Source: Lewinellaceae bacterium (GTDB lineage Bacteria; Bacteroidota; Bacteroidia; Chitinophagales; Saprospiraceae). Taken from it: a DNA stretch of 64,000 nt. The position numbers and the translations under genes are program-made. The notes beneath the pieces were generated by a model. It was not told the origin of the DNA. It made no database searches and saw nothing but the letters and a program-made list of their open reading frames with translations. Positions within the stretch are counted from its first letter, which is position 1. Every line of letters begins with the position of its first letter. Shown piece after piece: positions 54,510 to 63,570 of this stretch. Location of the stretch: NCBI GenBank assembly GCA_020636095.1, contig JACJYN010000003.1, positions 930,001 through 994,000 on the forward strand, read 5' to 3'.

Positions 54510-55355
54510 TCAAAAAAAGGCCCGCTGCACGCCGAAAGCCATGTGCAGCGACCGGTAATTGCTGGCCCATTCGGCGCTGCCCTGCCGGCTGGGTTGCTTC
54601 ATGATGCGGTAGGTGGGCCGCATATACATCCGCCACCGTTCGTTGAAATGCAACTTAAAACCAACCGCCAGTTCATAGGTTAGGTTGAGCGGTTTAAGGC
54701 CAGTCCGGTGATTGAAATCAAAGGTTTGCGGGTCTTCTACCGTTCGAAAAACACCTTCTTCGCTTGCTTCGCCGCCGAAGTTGGCGAAGTCGGCCATTAC
54801 CCCCGCCTGGACATATACGCAATTGCAGGGTAACCGGTACTGAAGGCGCAACGGGATGCTGTAGTAATTCAGCTTGACATTGCGTTCATTGTAATTATGG
54901 AACGTGACCAACTCTTCCTTCACCACTTCCTGATAAGTTTCACCGGTGTATTCCCGGTACTGCTGCCAACCGTATTCTTTGTACAGCAACGCGGTTCCAA
55001 GGGAAAACTTGTGAACGGGATATTCCAGCGATATGCCAAAAGTGTAGTTGGAATTGTTGTTGATCACCGGGCTGATCTTCCGGAAATCCGCCCCGAGTTC
55101 AGGGCCGGCAATAAACCGGGGCTGGAGTTCCTGCGCCCCCAGGCACAGGGGCAGCAGCAACAGAGAGAGTAGGTTGAATAGTATGGAGGAACAAAGGGGG
55201 AAGTTGGAAGTGCGAATTCGGAAGTCGGAATAAGGCTCCGAATGAGCGCCGTGCAGCCGTTTCCACGGGTTTCGGCTTCCGGTTTCGCACTTAACCGATG
55301 GCTCAAAGAGTAGGGCTGCAGACGCCCAAAGGTTGAGTAGTTGGAAGGGTTTCAT
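54510..55355 (-). CDS. outer-membrane beta-barrel protein (PorT-like)
   Basis: 281 residues. The secretion signal (SSILFNLLSLLLLPLCLGAQ, about 56-75) is internal. Residues 1-55 before it include MKPFQLLNLWASAALLF, itself signal-like, and a stretch coded by GGAAGTCGGAA-type repeat DNA. No ATG lies between. Either an unusual start is used or a repeat has been inserted into the signal region. The mature part has alternating strands (YSIPLRLQYRLPCNCVYVQA, LNLTYELAVGFKLHF) and ends in AFGVQRAFF. Family: PorT-like or opacity-type barrel. It ends 2 bp from the convergent RibD-like gene. Confidence 0.7.
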   Translation of the reverse strand: MKPFQLLNLWASAALLFEPSVKCETGSRNPWKRLHGAHSEPYSDFRIRTSNFPLCSSILFNLLSLLLLPLCLGAQELQPRFIAGPELGADFRKISPVINNNSNYTFGISLEYPVHKFSLGTALLYKEYGWQQYREYTGETYQEVVKEELVTFHNYNERNVKLNYYSIPLRLQYRLPCNCVYVQAGVMADFANFGGEASEEGVFRTVEDPQTFDFNHRTGLKPLNLTYELAVGFKLHFNERWRMYMRPTYRIMKQPSRQGSAEWASNYRSLHMAFGVQRAFF

Positions 55356-55706
55356 GCTTTCAGTTTTTACGAAAGTTCAGGTGTTATTGCTTTTTACTTT
55401 TTTAGAACGGGGATAACCGGACCGTTTTATCGGAATCGTGTTTTTTAACATTTGTTTCACTGCCCCCGGCAAGCATTCCCCAGGACAATCCACCTATTAA
55501 TGGGCGCGATGCTTTTTTGTGCCCCCTTGGGTTTATATCAACCTGTGGGCTACCAGGGGTTTATAGCTCTATGGGAATCCATCTGTGAGGCCCCTATTCT
55601 ATTGCTTCCCCGAATAAACCCGGATAAACACCGAATCAGCAATAAACCCGGTAAGGCTCTCAATAAGCCAATAAACATGGGCTTGCTCCCAGTAAGCCAT
55701 AAACTT
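55356..55706. other. intergenic, no gene seen
   Basis: No supported ORF or RNA. It contains several AATAAACCCGG and AATAAGCC tracts near 55612-55700. Otherwise I see no structure before the palindrome at 55707. Confidence 0.5.
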
Positions 55707-55871
55707 CTAGTGCCTCGCGCACTAAATAGCGGGGGAATATCGCGGGCTCTTTCCCCACCATACTGCGTTGCTCCTCAGTCACGTAGCCCCGCTATGTTTC
55801 TTCCTCGCGCCTTGTCTGGCGGGAAAATAACCTCGCGCTATTCTCCCCTTATTTAATGCCCGAGGCACTAG
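55707..55871. repeat. 165-bp palindromic element with CTAGTGCCTCG ends
   Basis: Perfect 11-bp inverted ends (CTAGTGCCTCG, CGAGGCACTAG) extend into ACTAAATAGCGGGGGAATAT opposite ATTCTCCCCTTATTTAAT. The centre (TACTGCGTTGCTCCTCAGTC, CGCGCCTTGT) is the inverted form of the centre of the 21707 element. Confidence 0.75.
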
Positions 55872-55935
55872 ATGGGGCACAATTTGGCATCGCGCCTCCA
55901 ATTAATTTATCTTTGAAAAAGCAAACAACCGCCTT

Positions 55936-56319
55936 ATGAATCTTTCCCTCCCGGTTTTAACCCTGTGTTTATTTTTCGGCTTCTTCGTCCAGGGGCAGAT
56001 CTGTTTTTCAGCGCCCATTGCCGTAGCGCCAGACAACACCTACGGACAGCGCGCACCGCCCATCGCCCTGGTGGAGGGCAACCGGCCACTGGTATATTGG
56101 GGAAAACCCGGAAACAATGCAACGCTTTACCTCGCCCGATGGGAAGGAACGGAATTTGGCGAGCCCATGGCCTTATCCACCGGCAATGTAGAACCGGACC
56201 TCTTCAGCGGCGGCCTGGGGCCACAGTTGGCGGCCCAGGGCAATATTGTTTACCTCGTTTTCGAAAAGTATGGACAAGGCATATACTTCCCGTCTGCACA
56301 ACCGAGCCAGCCACCCTGA
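55936..56319 (+). pseudogene. 5' fragment of a secreted protein, truncated at a rearrangement junction
   Basis: 127 residues: signal peptide (MNLSLPVLTLCLFFGFFVQG), then ICFSAPIAVAPDNTYGQRAP, ARWEGTEFGEPMAL and VYLVFEKYGQGIY, like the first blade of BNR/sialidase-type surface proteins. At about 56275 it runs into the antisense of the 3' end of the opposing gene and stops after an unrelated tail. The remainder of the gene is absent. It overlaps the 56204 gene by 116 bp. Confidence 0.6.
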
Positions 56320-57094
56320 TCCGGTAGGCATACAGGCCTGCCGGCAGGCCGTTGCGTTCTATGGTTAACTTTGGGGCGGCGCCTCTGGCCAGTAAGGCCA
56401 GGCGGCCATTGACATCCAGGAGTTCGAACCGGACCTCCTGTGCTCCGTCCCACCCGGTGAGCTCAATGGCCGCCTGCTCCCGGACCGGCATTGGAAATAT
56501 TCGAACCCCCTTGCTTGGGTTGGCTTCTTCCTGTGCAGAGACGTTGAGGACAAACTCCAGCTGATCTACTACCATTTCGGTGTAGCCATCATACCCTAAT
56601 GGGCCGGGCGTAGTACCGCTTTCGAAGATGACCATCACGGAATCTGGTAGGCTCGCTTCGTCCAACAACACCTCGATGTGTTCAAAACCATCGGTAAGCT
56701 CTGTTTTTTGCCATTCGCCTATTGGACTGTTGTAATTGCTGGCCTTGCTCGTCACCCGGATGGCGGCAAATCCGCCGCTCAGCATGGAGTCGACTTTCAC
56801 CGCTACTGCCAGCAGCCCCTCATTGGGAGCGATATAAAATTTCCGCATGGCCAGCCCGGAGGCAAAACCTTCAAACGAAGGCCCGTAACTCCTTAGCCGC
56901 AGGGCGTATTCTCCCGAAAAGGCCTCGTCTTCTTTTACGGAACAGGGGTAAACCTCAAAGGTGTTGTTGACCTCCCAGCCCACCGGCACTTCCCATTCTC
57001 CTATGAACTCCCATGCTTCAAAGCCATCGGTATTCTGGGCAGCCAGAGTGAAACTTAACAATAATACAAAAGAGAAACAGCAGAACTTTTGCAT
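56204..57094 (-). CDS. T9SS surface protein with altered C-terminus
   Basis: 296 residues with a signal peptide (cleavage at LAA-QN). One beta-sandwich domain (about 20-195, jelly-roll-like; FSGEYALRLRSYGPSFEG, MVIFESGTTPGP). A T9SS sorting domain follows (RIFPMPVREQAAI, PAGLYAYRIRVAG). The sorting domain should end near GSICLV, but the frame goes on for 25 further residues (HTFRKRGKQYCPGPP...) read antisense through the truncated gene at 55936. The native stop was therefore lost in a deletion. It starts 9 bp after the stop of the 57104 gene and is probably co-transcribed with it. Secretion may be impaired. Confidence 0.78.
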   Translation of the reverse strand: MQKFCCFSFVLLLSFTLAAQNTDGFEAWEFIGEWEVPVGWEVNNTFEVYPCSVKEDEAFSGEYALRLRSYGPSFEGFASGLAMRKFYIAPNEGLLAVAVKVDSMLSGGFAAIRVTSKASNYNSPIGEWQKTELTDGFEHIEVLLDEASLPDSVMVIFESGTTPGPLGYDGYTEMVVDQLEFVLNVSAQEEANPSKGVRIFPMPVREQAAIELTGWDGAQEVRFELLDVNGRLALLARGAAPKLTIERNGLPAGLYAYRIRVAGSVVQTGSICLVHTFRKRGKQYCPGPPTVAPGRR

Positions 57095-57103
57095 AGTATT
57101 TTT

Positions 57104-60010
57104 TTACTGGATAACGATCTTCCCGGCATTAACGGCCGCTCCCCGCTCGCTGATCCGGTAAAAATAAATGCCTTTAGGCATATTCCTCCTCCGGAAGGTA
57201 AAGGGAACGGAATCGTGTTGCTCTTTGCGCACCAGCCGGCCGGTGCTGTCGTACAGTTCCAGCCGAAGCGGGCTACTGTTGGAGTATCCTTCGATACGGA
57301 CCTGCGCCTCTTCTTCAAAAGGGTTGGGAACTACCGCAATGGGCCATTCTTCCTGCTCACCCGGAATAAATTCGGCGGGAGGGATGAAATCCCGCCCGAT
57401 GGTGTGCAAGGTAGTGTTGGTGATGATGGCCTCGTTGAAGTCGAAGAAGATGGCCGCCGTATTGTGGATTTGTGTCCCATCCGGCAGATTCGGCAGCTGG
57501 GCTACCCGGAATTTGACGAAACCGTGGGAGGCCGGTTCGTTAACAGTACTATCAGGCAAAAGGATGTTGTCGAAACGGAAGGACAGCAGGCGGCCGGGCT
57601 TGATCTCAAACCGGTAGGGGTGGCTGCTCGCCCCCGGCCGGATGGTGGTGATATCGAGCGCTGAGTCCAACGGATCTTCGATCACAACAGTGAAAGCGGT
57701 GTCGGTGCCCGTATTCTGAAACCGGATGTGGTACTCGATCTCATTATTTGGTTCGATAAAATGTTCTGGGCCGTAGCCTTTGGGGAAGGCGCGTTTGTCG
57801 TTGGGGTCGAAAGCGCCGATGTTTTCCTGGCAGTCGATAGAGATGAAGGCGTCGCCGTCGTCTTCCCAGTATTGAGTGGTGTAGCCGAGGCTGAAATCAC
57901 CGGCCTGCAGGCCGCAACCCTCTACCGTAACAGTTGGCATACTGGCGCCCGGGTGGAAAGGCTCCTGCTGAGCTTCCAGGCGGACGGTGGCGCCGGTGGC
58001 GGGCAGGCGGATCGATTCTGTTTCATCCGGCTGTAGGTTGAAGGTACCTTGCCGCAAGACAACCTGATCTTCAATGACAATGTACTCCAGTAGGCCGGTG
58101 GTGGGGGCTGTCCCCACATTTTTAATAGTGAAGCGTAGGGAATCCCCCGTGCAGTTGCCATCTACTTCCACGCTGGCGCCCGACCAGTTGGGGGAAGGCG
58201 TGCAGATACTGTCGGGGTAGATGTGGGCTGTGGTGCAATGCGTTTGGCCCAGGACGGTGGAGTCGCAACCGACTTCTACCGTGATATAAAACCGGCCGCA
58301 TTCCCCGGCATCGATTGTGCCCAGCTGAAAGGAGAGGGTATCGCCCGCCTGGCCGGCCAGCGGCAGGGTAGCAGACTGGTAGCTCAGGTAGGGGTCCAGC
58401 TCAATTGCTACATAGGCATCGGTGGCCGGAACTGTACCGGTGTTGCAGTAGCTGACCGTGTAAGTACTCGGGAAACAGCGCCGCAATAAAAGGGCGGAGA
58501 TATCCACCTGCAGGCTGGGGCATTCCACTGCGGCTTGCATGGGGAAATTGGCGCCGAGGGTGTCGGCCTGTAAAATTGGAATGGGAACCTCCGGCGTACA
58601 GGCCTGCCAGTATTCACTGGGAGCGATCGCCCGGGCGGTGTAGCTGCCGGTATCGATGGGAATGTGGTAATACCCCATCGAATCGGTGATGCCGTAGTAG
58701 TCCTGTTGTCCACTCAATTCCACCAGCCAGCCGCCGAGGGGCGCTTCCGGCAGGGTGTCGCAATCTCCGTCGAGATCTTCAAAGATATTGCCCTGCGCCA
58801 GGCTGCTGTGAAGACGGCCCAGGGAGTCGAGCCGGAGGAGGTATCCTTTATTGGAAAAGCCGGAAGTGGCCGGGTCATACAACCTTCGATGGCCGGCGAT
58901 AAGGATGCTGCCGTCGGAGGCTTCATTCAGGCCGGCGGGAATCTGGGTGAACGGCCAGGGGAAGTGCCGCCACCACAGCTTGTTGCCGTCCATATCCAGA
59001 GCATAGAGCAGAATGCCGGACAGGCCCATCGGGCCTATGGTGGAGGAAAGGGCCAGGATATGGCCCTGTTGCGAGATCATAAATTCATTGCTCTGGCAAA
59101 AAACGGCTTCATCCAGGGTGGTTTGCCACAACATCTGCCCGCCTACACCCATCCTTCCCACCACCGAATAGGTGAGGGCGTCGGTATTGTTGACGATGGT
59201 TTGCTGCCGGCCGAACAGGAGGAAAGTGCCATCGGGCATCGGCAGCATCCGGTAGGGCGTGAAGGCGCCGGGTGTGCCGGGCAACCCAATGATTATCTGG
59301 CGAATCACATTGCCGGCAGTATCCGTTTCCAGAATATAGTTTTGAGCCAGGATGAGGGCCTGGCCGCCCGGGCGGACGGCGAGGTCGCAGGCGGTCAAAA
59401 TAGCGCCGGCAGGAAAGGGGCCCGGCGGGTAGAAGCGCATCCACTCCACCTGCCCCAGGCTATCGGTTTTGATCAGGCCGATGTTGGGGTCCTTTAGGCT
59501 GAATAACGGGCCATTGGTGATCTCGTCGCTGGCCAGAGTGAGCAGAAGATACCCGCCATCGGCAGCCTCCGCCATCTCCACCAAATGGGAGTACAGGCTG
59601 TCATTGGGCGCCAGGTTGAACTGGGCTTCCCAGAGCAGCCCACTGTCGCGGCTAACCTGGTAAAGAGCGGCCTTTTGGGGAAAGGGGGACTGAAGGCTAT
59701 TGCGAATGGGGGCCAGGTGCGTGATGTGCCCATTCCGGGCCAGGATGGCGGTTTGAGGATTGGGTGGGTTGCTTATTGTCCACCCGCTTCCACTACCGGT
59801 TGTAAGAGAATAATCTAATGCCCAGCGCAGGTTGCCATCTGCCCCCATTCGGTAGGTATCGGATCCGGTAATGATCATATCGCCATCCGGCAGGCAGAGT
59901 ACATTGCGAAAGGGGCTGAGGTTGTACACTCTTTCCCAGCCTTGCCCGAAGGACGGGCCGGGAAGGTGCAGCAAAATTCCGATAACAAATATCTGTAAGG
60001 CTCTTTTCAT
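57104..60010 (-). CDS. T9SS surface protein with propeller-like and DUF7619 domains (module B)
   Basis: 968 residues, signal peptide ending SFG-QG. The architecture equals that of module A at 49487. It has propeller-like N-terminal units (DGDMIITGSD, DGGYLLLTLA, DGSILIAGHR), an SdrD-B-like segment (GNIFEDLDGDCDTLPEAPLG), Cys-bearing beta domains (RRCFPSTYTVSYCNTGTVPA), DUF7619 (DPNDKRAFPKGYG, RFQNTGTDTAFTV) and a T9SS sorting domain (VVPNPF, KGIYFYRI). The pair are unmistakable paralogues, diverged most in the propeller. It diverges from the helical-protein gene at 60593 and is followed by the 56204 gene in the same transcript. Confidence 0.88.
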   Translation of the reverse strand: MKRALQIFVIGILLHLPGPSFGQGWERVYNLSPFRNVLCLPDGDMIITGSDTYRMGADGNLRWALDYSLTTGSGSGWTISNPPNPQTAILARNGHITHLAPIRNSLQSPFPQKAALYQVSRDSGLLWEAQFNLAPNDSLYSHLVEMAEAADGGYLLLTLASDEITNGPLFSLKDPNIGLIKTDSLGQVEWMRFYPPGPFPAGAILTACDLAVRPGGQALILAQNYILETDTAGNVIRQIIIGLPGTPGAFTPYRMLPMPDGTFLLFGRQQTIVNNTDALTYSVVGRMGVGGQMLWQTTLDEAVFCQSNEFMISQQGHILALSSTIGPMGLSGILLYALDMDGNKLWWRHFPWPFTQIPAGLNEASDGSILIAGHRRLYDPATSGFSNKGYLLRLDSLGRLHSSLAQGNIFEDLDGDCDTLPEAPLGGWLVELSGQQDYYGITDSMGYYHIPIDTGSYTARAIAPSEYWQACTPEVPIPILQADTLGANFPMQAAVECPSLQVDISALLLRRCFPSTYTVSYCNTGTVPATDAYVAIELDPYLSYQSATLPLAGQAGDTLSFQLGTIDAGECGRFYITVEVGCDSTVLGQTHCTTAHIYPDSICTPSPNWSGASVEVDGNCTGDSLRFTIKNVGTAPTTGLLEYIVIEDQVVLRQGTFNLQPDETESIRLPATGATVRLEAQQEPFHPGASMPTVTVEGCGLQAGDFSLGYTTQYWEDDGDAFISIDCQENIGAFDPNDKRAFPKGYGPEHFIEPNNEIEYHIRFQNTGTDTAFTVVIEDPLDSALDITTIRPGASSHPYRFEIKPGRLLSFRFDNILLPDSTVNEPASHGFVKFRVAQLPNLPDGTQIHNTAAIFFDFNEAIITNTTLHTIGRDFIPPAEFIPGEQEEWPIAVVPNPFEEEAQVRIEGYSNSSPLRLELYDSTGRLVRKEQHDSVPFTFRRRNMPKGIYFYRISERGAAVNAGKIVIQ

Positions 60011-60285
60011 GGCTGAATTTTGTTTTTCCTACTTCAAATATCCTCCATTCTGTTCAGCCCGGCAAATACACTTTTGATCGTATGTTAATTGAATTTTTTA
60101 ATTTGGATTCTAAATGCATTTAAAATATTGAGATTTAAATAAATTTTGTTAATCAATTTTTTATAAAAATGTATTTTGGCCTTGAAATTTTGCTGATCAT
60201 ACGCGTATTGTGTAGCTGCCCTCGAAGACGTCAACCCGGATTGGGGGTGTGCAAAAGCCCCTCGGGGTGATAGTACACGGACTTA

Positions 60286-60502
60286 TTAAGAGTATGTTCA
60301 AAATTCGATCAATGGCCTACCCCAAAGGGGCCTTCGGAGCGAGCGGCAAATTTTGTTCCATCCGGCGTTAAATTTTTCGCTCCCGTTATTCTTGTAGCGG
60401 GGCCCGCATCTCCCGCTCAAAAAGAGCGAGACAAAATTTGCCTTGGCTGGAATAAAATTTTCTCACTCTCGACTCATCATCGAAATTTGAACCTACTCTA
60501 AG
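60286..60502. repeat. dispersed palindromic element, TTAGAG(T/C)GTGTT family, copy c
   Basis: Starts TTAAGAGTATGTTCAAAATT and ends GAAATTTGAACCTACTCTAAG. The middle matches the copy at 3028 (CGTTAAATTTTTCGCTCCCG, CATCTCCCGCTCAAAAAGAG). It fills the divergent intergenic region of module B (60011-60592). The rest of that region is AT-rich and has no gene. Confidence 0.75.
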
Positions 60503-60592
60503 CTTTGTCAGGATTCGTTAAGGTTACAGTAAAATTTTTTAGTGAAAAAAAACTGCCGTGCGATCCAGAGGATCGCGGCACTATTCGGACTT

Positions 60593-61996
60593 ATGCAAAA
60601 AAGCAGCCTTATTCGCCTGTTCCGAAGCCTGACGAAGCGCGACATCCGCGAGTTGCGCAAGTTTGTGGGTTCGCCCTATTTTAACCAACGGGAAGACGTG
60701 GTGCGCCTGTTTGATTACCTGGTTAGCGTGATTGAAGAAGAAGAGGCGCTGGACAAAGGCCGGGCCTTCGCGGCGATCTGGCCCGGGCAGCCTTATGACG
60801 ATGAGCTCATGCGGCTGGTGATGCATTTTTTACAAAAGCACATCAAACGCTACCTGGCCTGGAGCCACCTGGAAGAAGAAGAGCCGTCTTTCCTGCAGCT
60901 TCAATTGTGCAAGGCCCTGCGCCGGCGTGGCCAGGACAAGCAACATCAAAAGGAGCTGAGCGCCCTGAGGCGGAAGCAGGAACATCAACCCTATCGCTCG
61001 GTGGATTATTACTATTACGACTATCGCCTGCATCTGGAGCAGCACGAGTACAACCTCCGGCGCCGCCGTAGCGGGGGAGGGAACCTGCAGGAACTGGCCG
61101 ATGCACTCACCACTTTTTACTTGTCGGACCTGCTGCGCTACAGCTGCACCATTCTCATTGCTCAGAAATTATCCCGGCAGGAATACAACCTCGAAATGGT
61201 GGAAGGCATGATGCAGCTGGTAAAGGGGATGCCGGTTGCCCTGGCGCCGGCGGTACAGGTGTACTATCAGGCTTACCTGGCTCTTGCCGTTCCGGAAGAG
61301 GAGGAACGGTTTCTCCGCCTCAAAGAAATGATGGAGCGGTATTGGGCTGCCTTTCCATCCGATGAAGCCCACGACATTTACCTGCTGGCCATCAACTATT
61401 GTATCCGGCGCCTCAATCAGGGCGAGCGGCCATACATCCGGGAAGCCTTCGAACTGTATCGCACCGGGCTGGAACGGAAACTGCTGCTGCGGGAAGGGGA
61501 ATTGTCCAAATTCACCTACAACAATGTGTTGATGTTAGCCATCGCTCTGGAGGAATGGGAGTGGAGTGAGGCCTTTCTGGAAACCTATAAAAGTTACCTG
61601 CCCGCCCGCGAGCGCGAAAATATCTACCGATACAATCAGGCCATTTATTATTTCAGCAAACCGGACTACGGCCGCGCCATGGAATTGCTGCAACGGGTTA
61701 CCTTCCGCGATGTGTTGTATAACCTCAATGCCCGCCGCATGTTGCTGCGCATCTACTACGAACTGGGGGAGTACGACGCTCTGGATTCTTTACTCGACAG
61801 CTTCGCCACCTACCTGCGGCGTCAAAATGAACTGGGTTACCACCGAGAGCATTACTCCAACCTGATCTACTTCGTACGCCGCCTGCTGATCCTGGGCCGG
61901 CACGGCCAGGCAGAGCGGCAGCAACTTTACCGGGAAGTACAGCAAAAGGAAGCGGTGGCCGAGCGGGATTGGCTGCTGAAGCAGTTAAATAACTGA
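60593..61996 (+). CDS. helical-repeat cytosolic protein, paralogue of 52542 (module B)
   Basis: 467 residues from ATG 60593 (MQKSSLIRLFRSL), chosen over the ATG at 60542 because it aligns with the start of the module A paralogue. Shared blocks: KFVGSPYFNQREDVVRLFDY, LLAINYCIRRLNQGERPYIR, AFELYRTGLERKLLL, IYYELGEYDALDSLLDSFA and LGYHREHYSNLIYFVRRLL. All-helical, basic and acidic residues mixed, no membrane segment. The family is unnamed to me. Its pairing with a T9SS gene in both modules is its most telling feature. Confidence 0.8.
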   Translation: MQKSSLIRLFRSLTKRDIRELRKFVGSPYFNQREDVVRLFDYLVSVIEEEEALDKGRAFAAIWPGQPYDDELMRLVMHFLQKHIKRYLAWSHLEEEEPSFLQLQLCKALRRRGQDKQHQKELSALRRKQEHQPYRSVDYYYYDYRLHLEQHEYNLRRRRSGGGNLQELADALTTFYLSDLLRYSCTILIAQKLSRQEYNLEMVEGMMQLVKGMPVALAPAVQVYYQAYLALAVPEEEERFLRLKEMMERYWAAFPSDEAHDIYLLAINYCIRRLNQGERPYIREAFELYRTGLERKLLLREGELSKFTYNNVLMLAIALEEWEWSEAFLETYKSYLPARERENIYRYNQAIYYFSKPDYGRAMELLQRVTFRDVLYNLNARRMLLRIYYELGEYDALDSLLDSFATYLRRQNELGYHREHYSNLIYFVRRLLILGRHGQAERQQLYREVQQKEAVAERDWLLKQLNN

Positions 61997-62030
61997 AAAA
62001 GAGGGGGTTTGAAACCGGCAGGAGCGAAAA

Positions 62031-62086
62031 TGGCAGGATTACCGGGTCGATTGGCAGGATTGTGAAGTTATGCTTTTGTATCTTTA
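62031..62086 (+). promoter_or_regulatory. promoter and double-repeat operator of the first curlin-like gene
   Basis: Two direct repeats TGGCAGGATT begin at 62031 and 62052, exactly 21 bp apart. The second runs into TTG (62060-62062), which is followed 16 bp later by TATCTTTA (62079-62086), a Bacteroidota -7-like box. The same layout precedes the second gene. A pair of about 9-bp direct repeats with 21-bp period is the geometry bound by LytTR-type regulators. Confidence 0.6.
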
Positions 62087-62505
62087 TGCTCGAAAATAAT
62101 TAGAACAAGACGCAAGAAGTTTTGTATCAATAATATTTTAGGGCCCTAAGCGCCCCGTTGGCGGTATCAGCCGTGAGCCCCCCCCATCTGGTATCTCTCA
62201 GCAGGACAAATTGCATCTGTACTTATTTTCCTTTTTTGGGCTCTTCAATATTTTTCACATCGACTTCCAACGCCTTATTACCATTTTATTGGGTACCTAT
62301 TCCGGCATTATGGTTTTGTGGCCAGGCAGTTGCAGCGTCTCTGTGAGCCTCCGGCCGCAATACCAGGACACCCTAAAACCAAAATGCCTATACAAATCTT
62401 TTGGCTTGTATAAAGGGGCCTGGTAATATTATTGTCAGCCCGGTTATACAAGATAAAGAACCGAATTTTCGGGAATAATTTCATAATCTAAAATTAATTA
62501 CGACC
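62087..62505 (+). other. long leader of the first curlin-like gene
   Basis: About 410 nt between promoter and ATG contain no supported gene. The last 30 nt (ATTTCATAATCTAAA, TTACG, CC before ATG) are conserved before the second gene. The rest is not. A regulatory leader is possible but not shown. Confidence 0.4.
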
Positions 62506-63372
62506 ATGAAAAGAATGTTATTACTTTTCGCAGCGGTGCTCCTTGTAGTTGGCGCCACCATGGCACAATCCAAGGACAACCAGTCAGACGTCACCATTTC
62601 CGATGGCAGCGATGACAACGAGGTGATCGTCAAGCAAACCCTCTACGGCAACGAACTCAATACTTCGGAAGTGTCCATCAACGACAATTCCGACGATAAC
62701 GATGTGACGATTGAGCAAGAGGGCGAAGACCTCACAAGTTATGTCGACATCGACGACAATTCCAGCAACAACGAGGTGAACGTCGACCAGGATGACGAAG
62801 AGCAAACTTCAGAAGTGTCCATTGTTGTTAATAGTGACCACAACGAGGTAAACGTCAACCAGGATGACGAAGGGCAAGAGTCCTTTGTAGGCATCGGATA
62901 TGGTTCTGACTACAACGATGTCGATGTTGACCAGGATGGTAAAGACAATGAATCCTATATAGGCATCGGGTTTAGTTCTGACTACAACGATGTGATGGTC
63001 GACCAGGAAGGCGATGACCAGGGTTCCTATGTTGAAATTGCCTTTGGGTCTTCCAACAACGATGTCGATGTTGACCAGGATGGTGATGACAACATTTCTT
63101 TTGTGATCATCGCCGACGACTCGGACGGCAACTCTGTAGAGGTTGATCAGGACGGCAGAGACCTGCTTTCCGGAGTTGGCATCGCCGATGATTCTAACGG
63201 CAATGATGTAGAGGTTGGCCAGGATGGCAGAAACCATGAATCTTATGTCGAAATCTATAATGACTCCTCTGATAACGACGTGATGGTCGACCAGTACGGC
63301 AACTACAGCACCAGTGATGTAGAGGTTTCTTACGGTTCTGACGGCAACGACATCGAAGTTACCCAGAAGTAA
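62506..63372 (+). CDS. acidic curlin-like (CsgA/CsgB-type) repeat protein
   Basis: 288 residues: signal peptide (cleavage MAQ-SK) and eleven repeats of 24 residues with the pattern S-x-V-x-I-x3-S-x2-N-x-V-x-V-x-Q-x-G-x3, for example SYVEIAFGSSNNDVDVDQDG. Curlin repeats use S-x5-Q-x-G-x2-N-x3-V-x-Q; here the second-strand N...Q is kept, while the first-strand Gln-Gly is replaced by Ser/Asn. Alternating hydrophobic residues predict strand-turn-strand units stacking into a beta-solenoid amyloid. Asp dominates turns, making it extremely acidic. A near-identical gene starts at 63813. No CsgG, CsgE or CsgF lies in the window. Likely an extracellular fibre subunit. Confidence 0.8.
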   Translation: MKRMLLLFAAVLLVVGATMAQSKDNQSDVTISDGSDDNEVIVKQTLYGNELNTSEVSINDNSDDNDVTIEQEGEDLTSYVDIDDNSSNNEVNVDQDDEEQTSEVSIVVNSDHNEVNVNQDDEGQESFVGIGYGSDYNDVDVDQDGKDNESYIGIGFSSDYNDVMVDQEGDDQGSYVEIAFGSSNNDVDVDQDGDDNISFVIIADDSDGNSVEVDQDGRDLLSGVGIADDSNGNDVEVGQDGRNHESYVEIYNDSSDNDVMVDQYGNYSTSDVEVSYGSDGNDIEVTQK

Positions 63373-63504
63373 GAAGTTTTTTCCTTGATATCGGGGCGGA
63401 GGTTGGCTCAGCCAGGCCTGCCTCCGCTGCGAAAGCGAATCTCAACACCACATGTCCGAAAAAGGTGTGAATTCGCCTATTTTATAAGTAATACAGATAC
63501 CATA

Positions 63505-63536
63505 GCGGGCGGCCCATCTGATGGCCGCCCGCTTTA
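63505..63536 (+). terminator. terminator of the first curlin-like gene
   Basis: GCGGGCGGCC, 8-nt loop, GGCCGCCCGC followed by TTTATT: a very strong GC stem about 130 bp after the stop. Confidence 0.85.
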
Positions 63537-63570
63537 TTGAAGCGGGGGGAAGAACCGAAAAAAAATAAAA

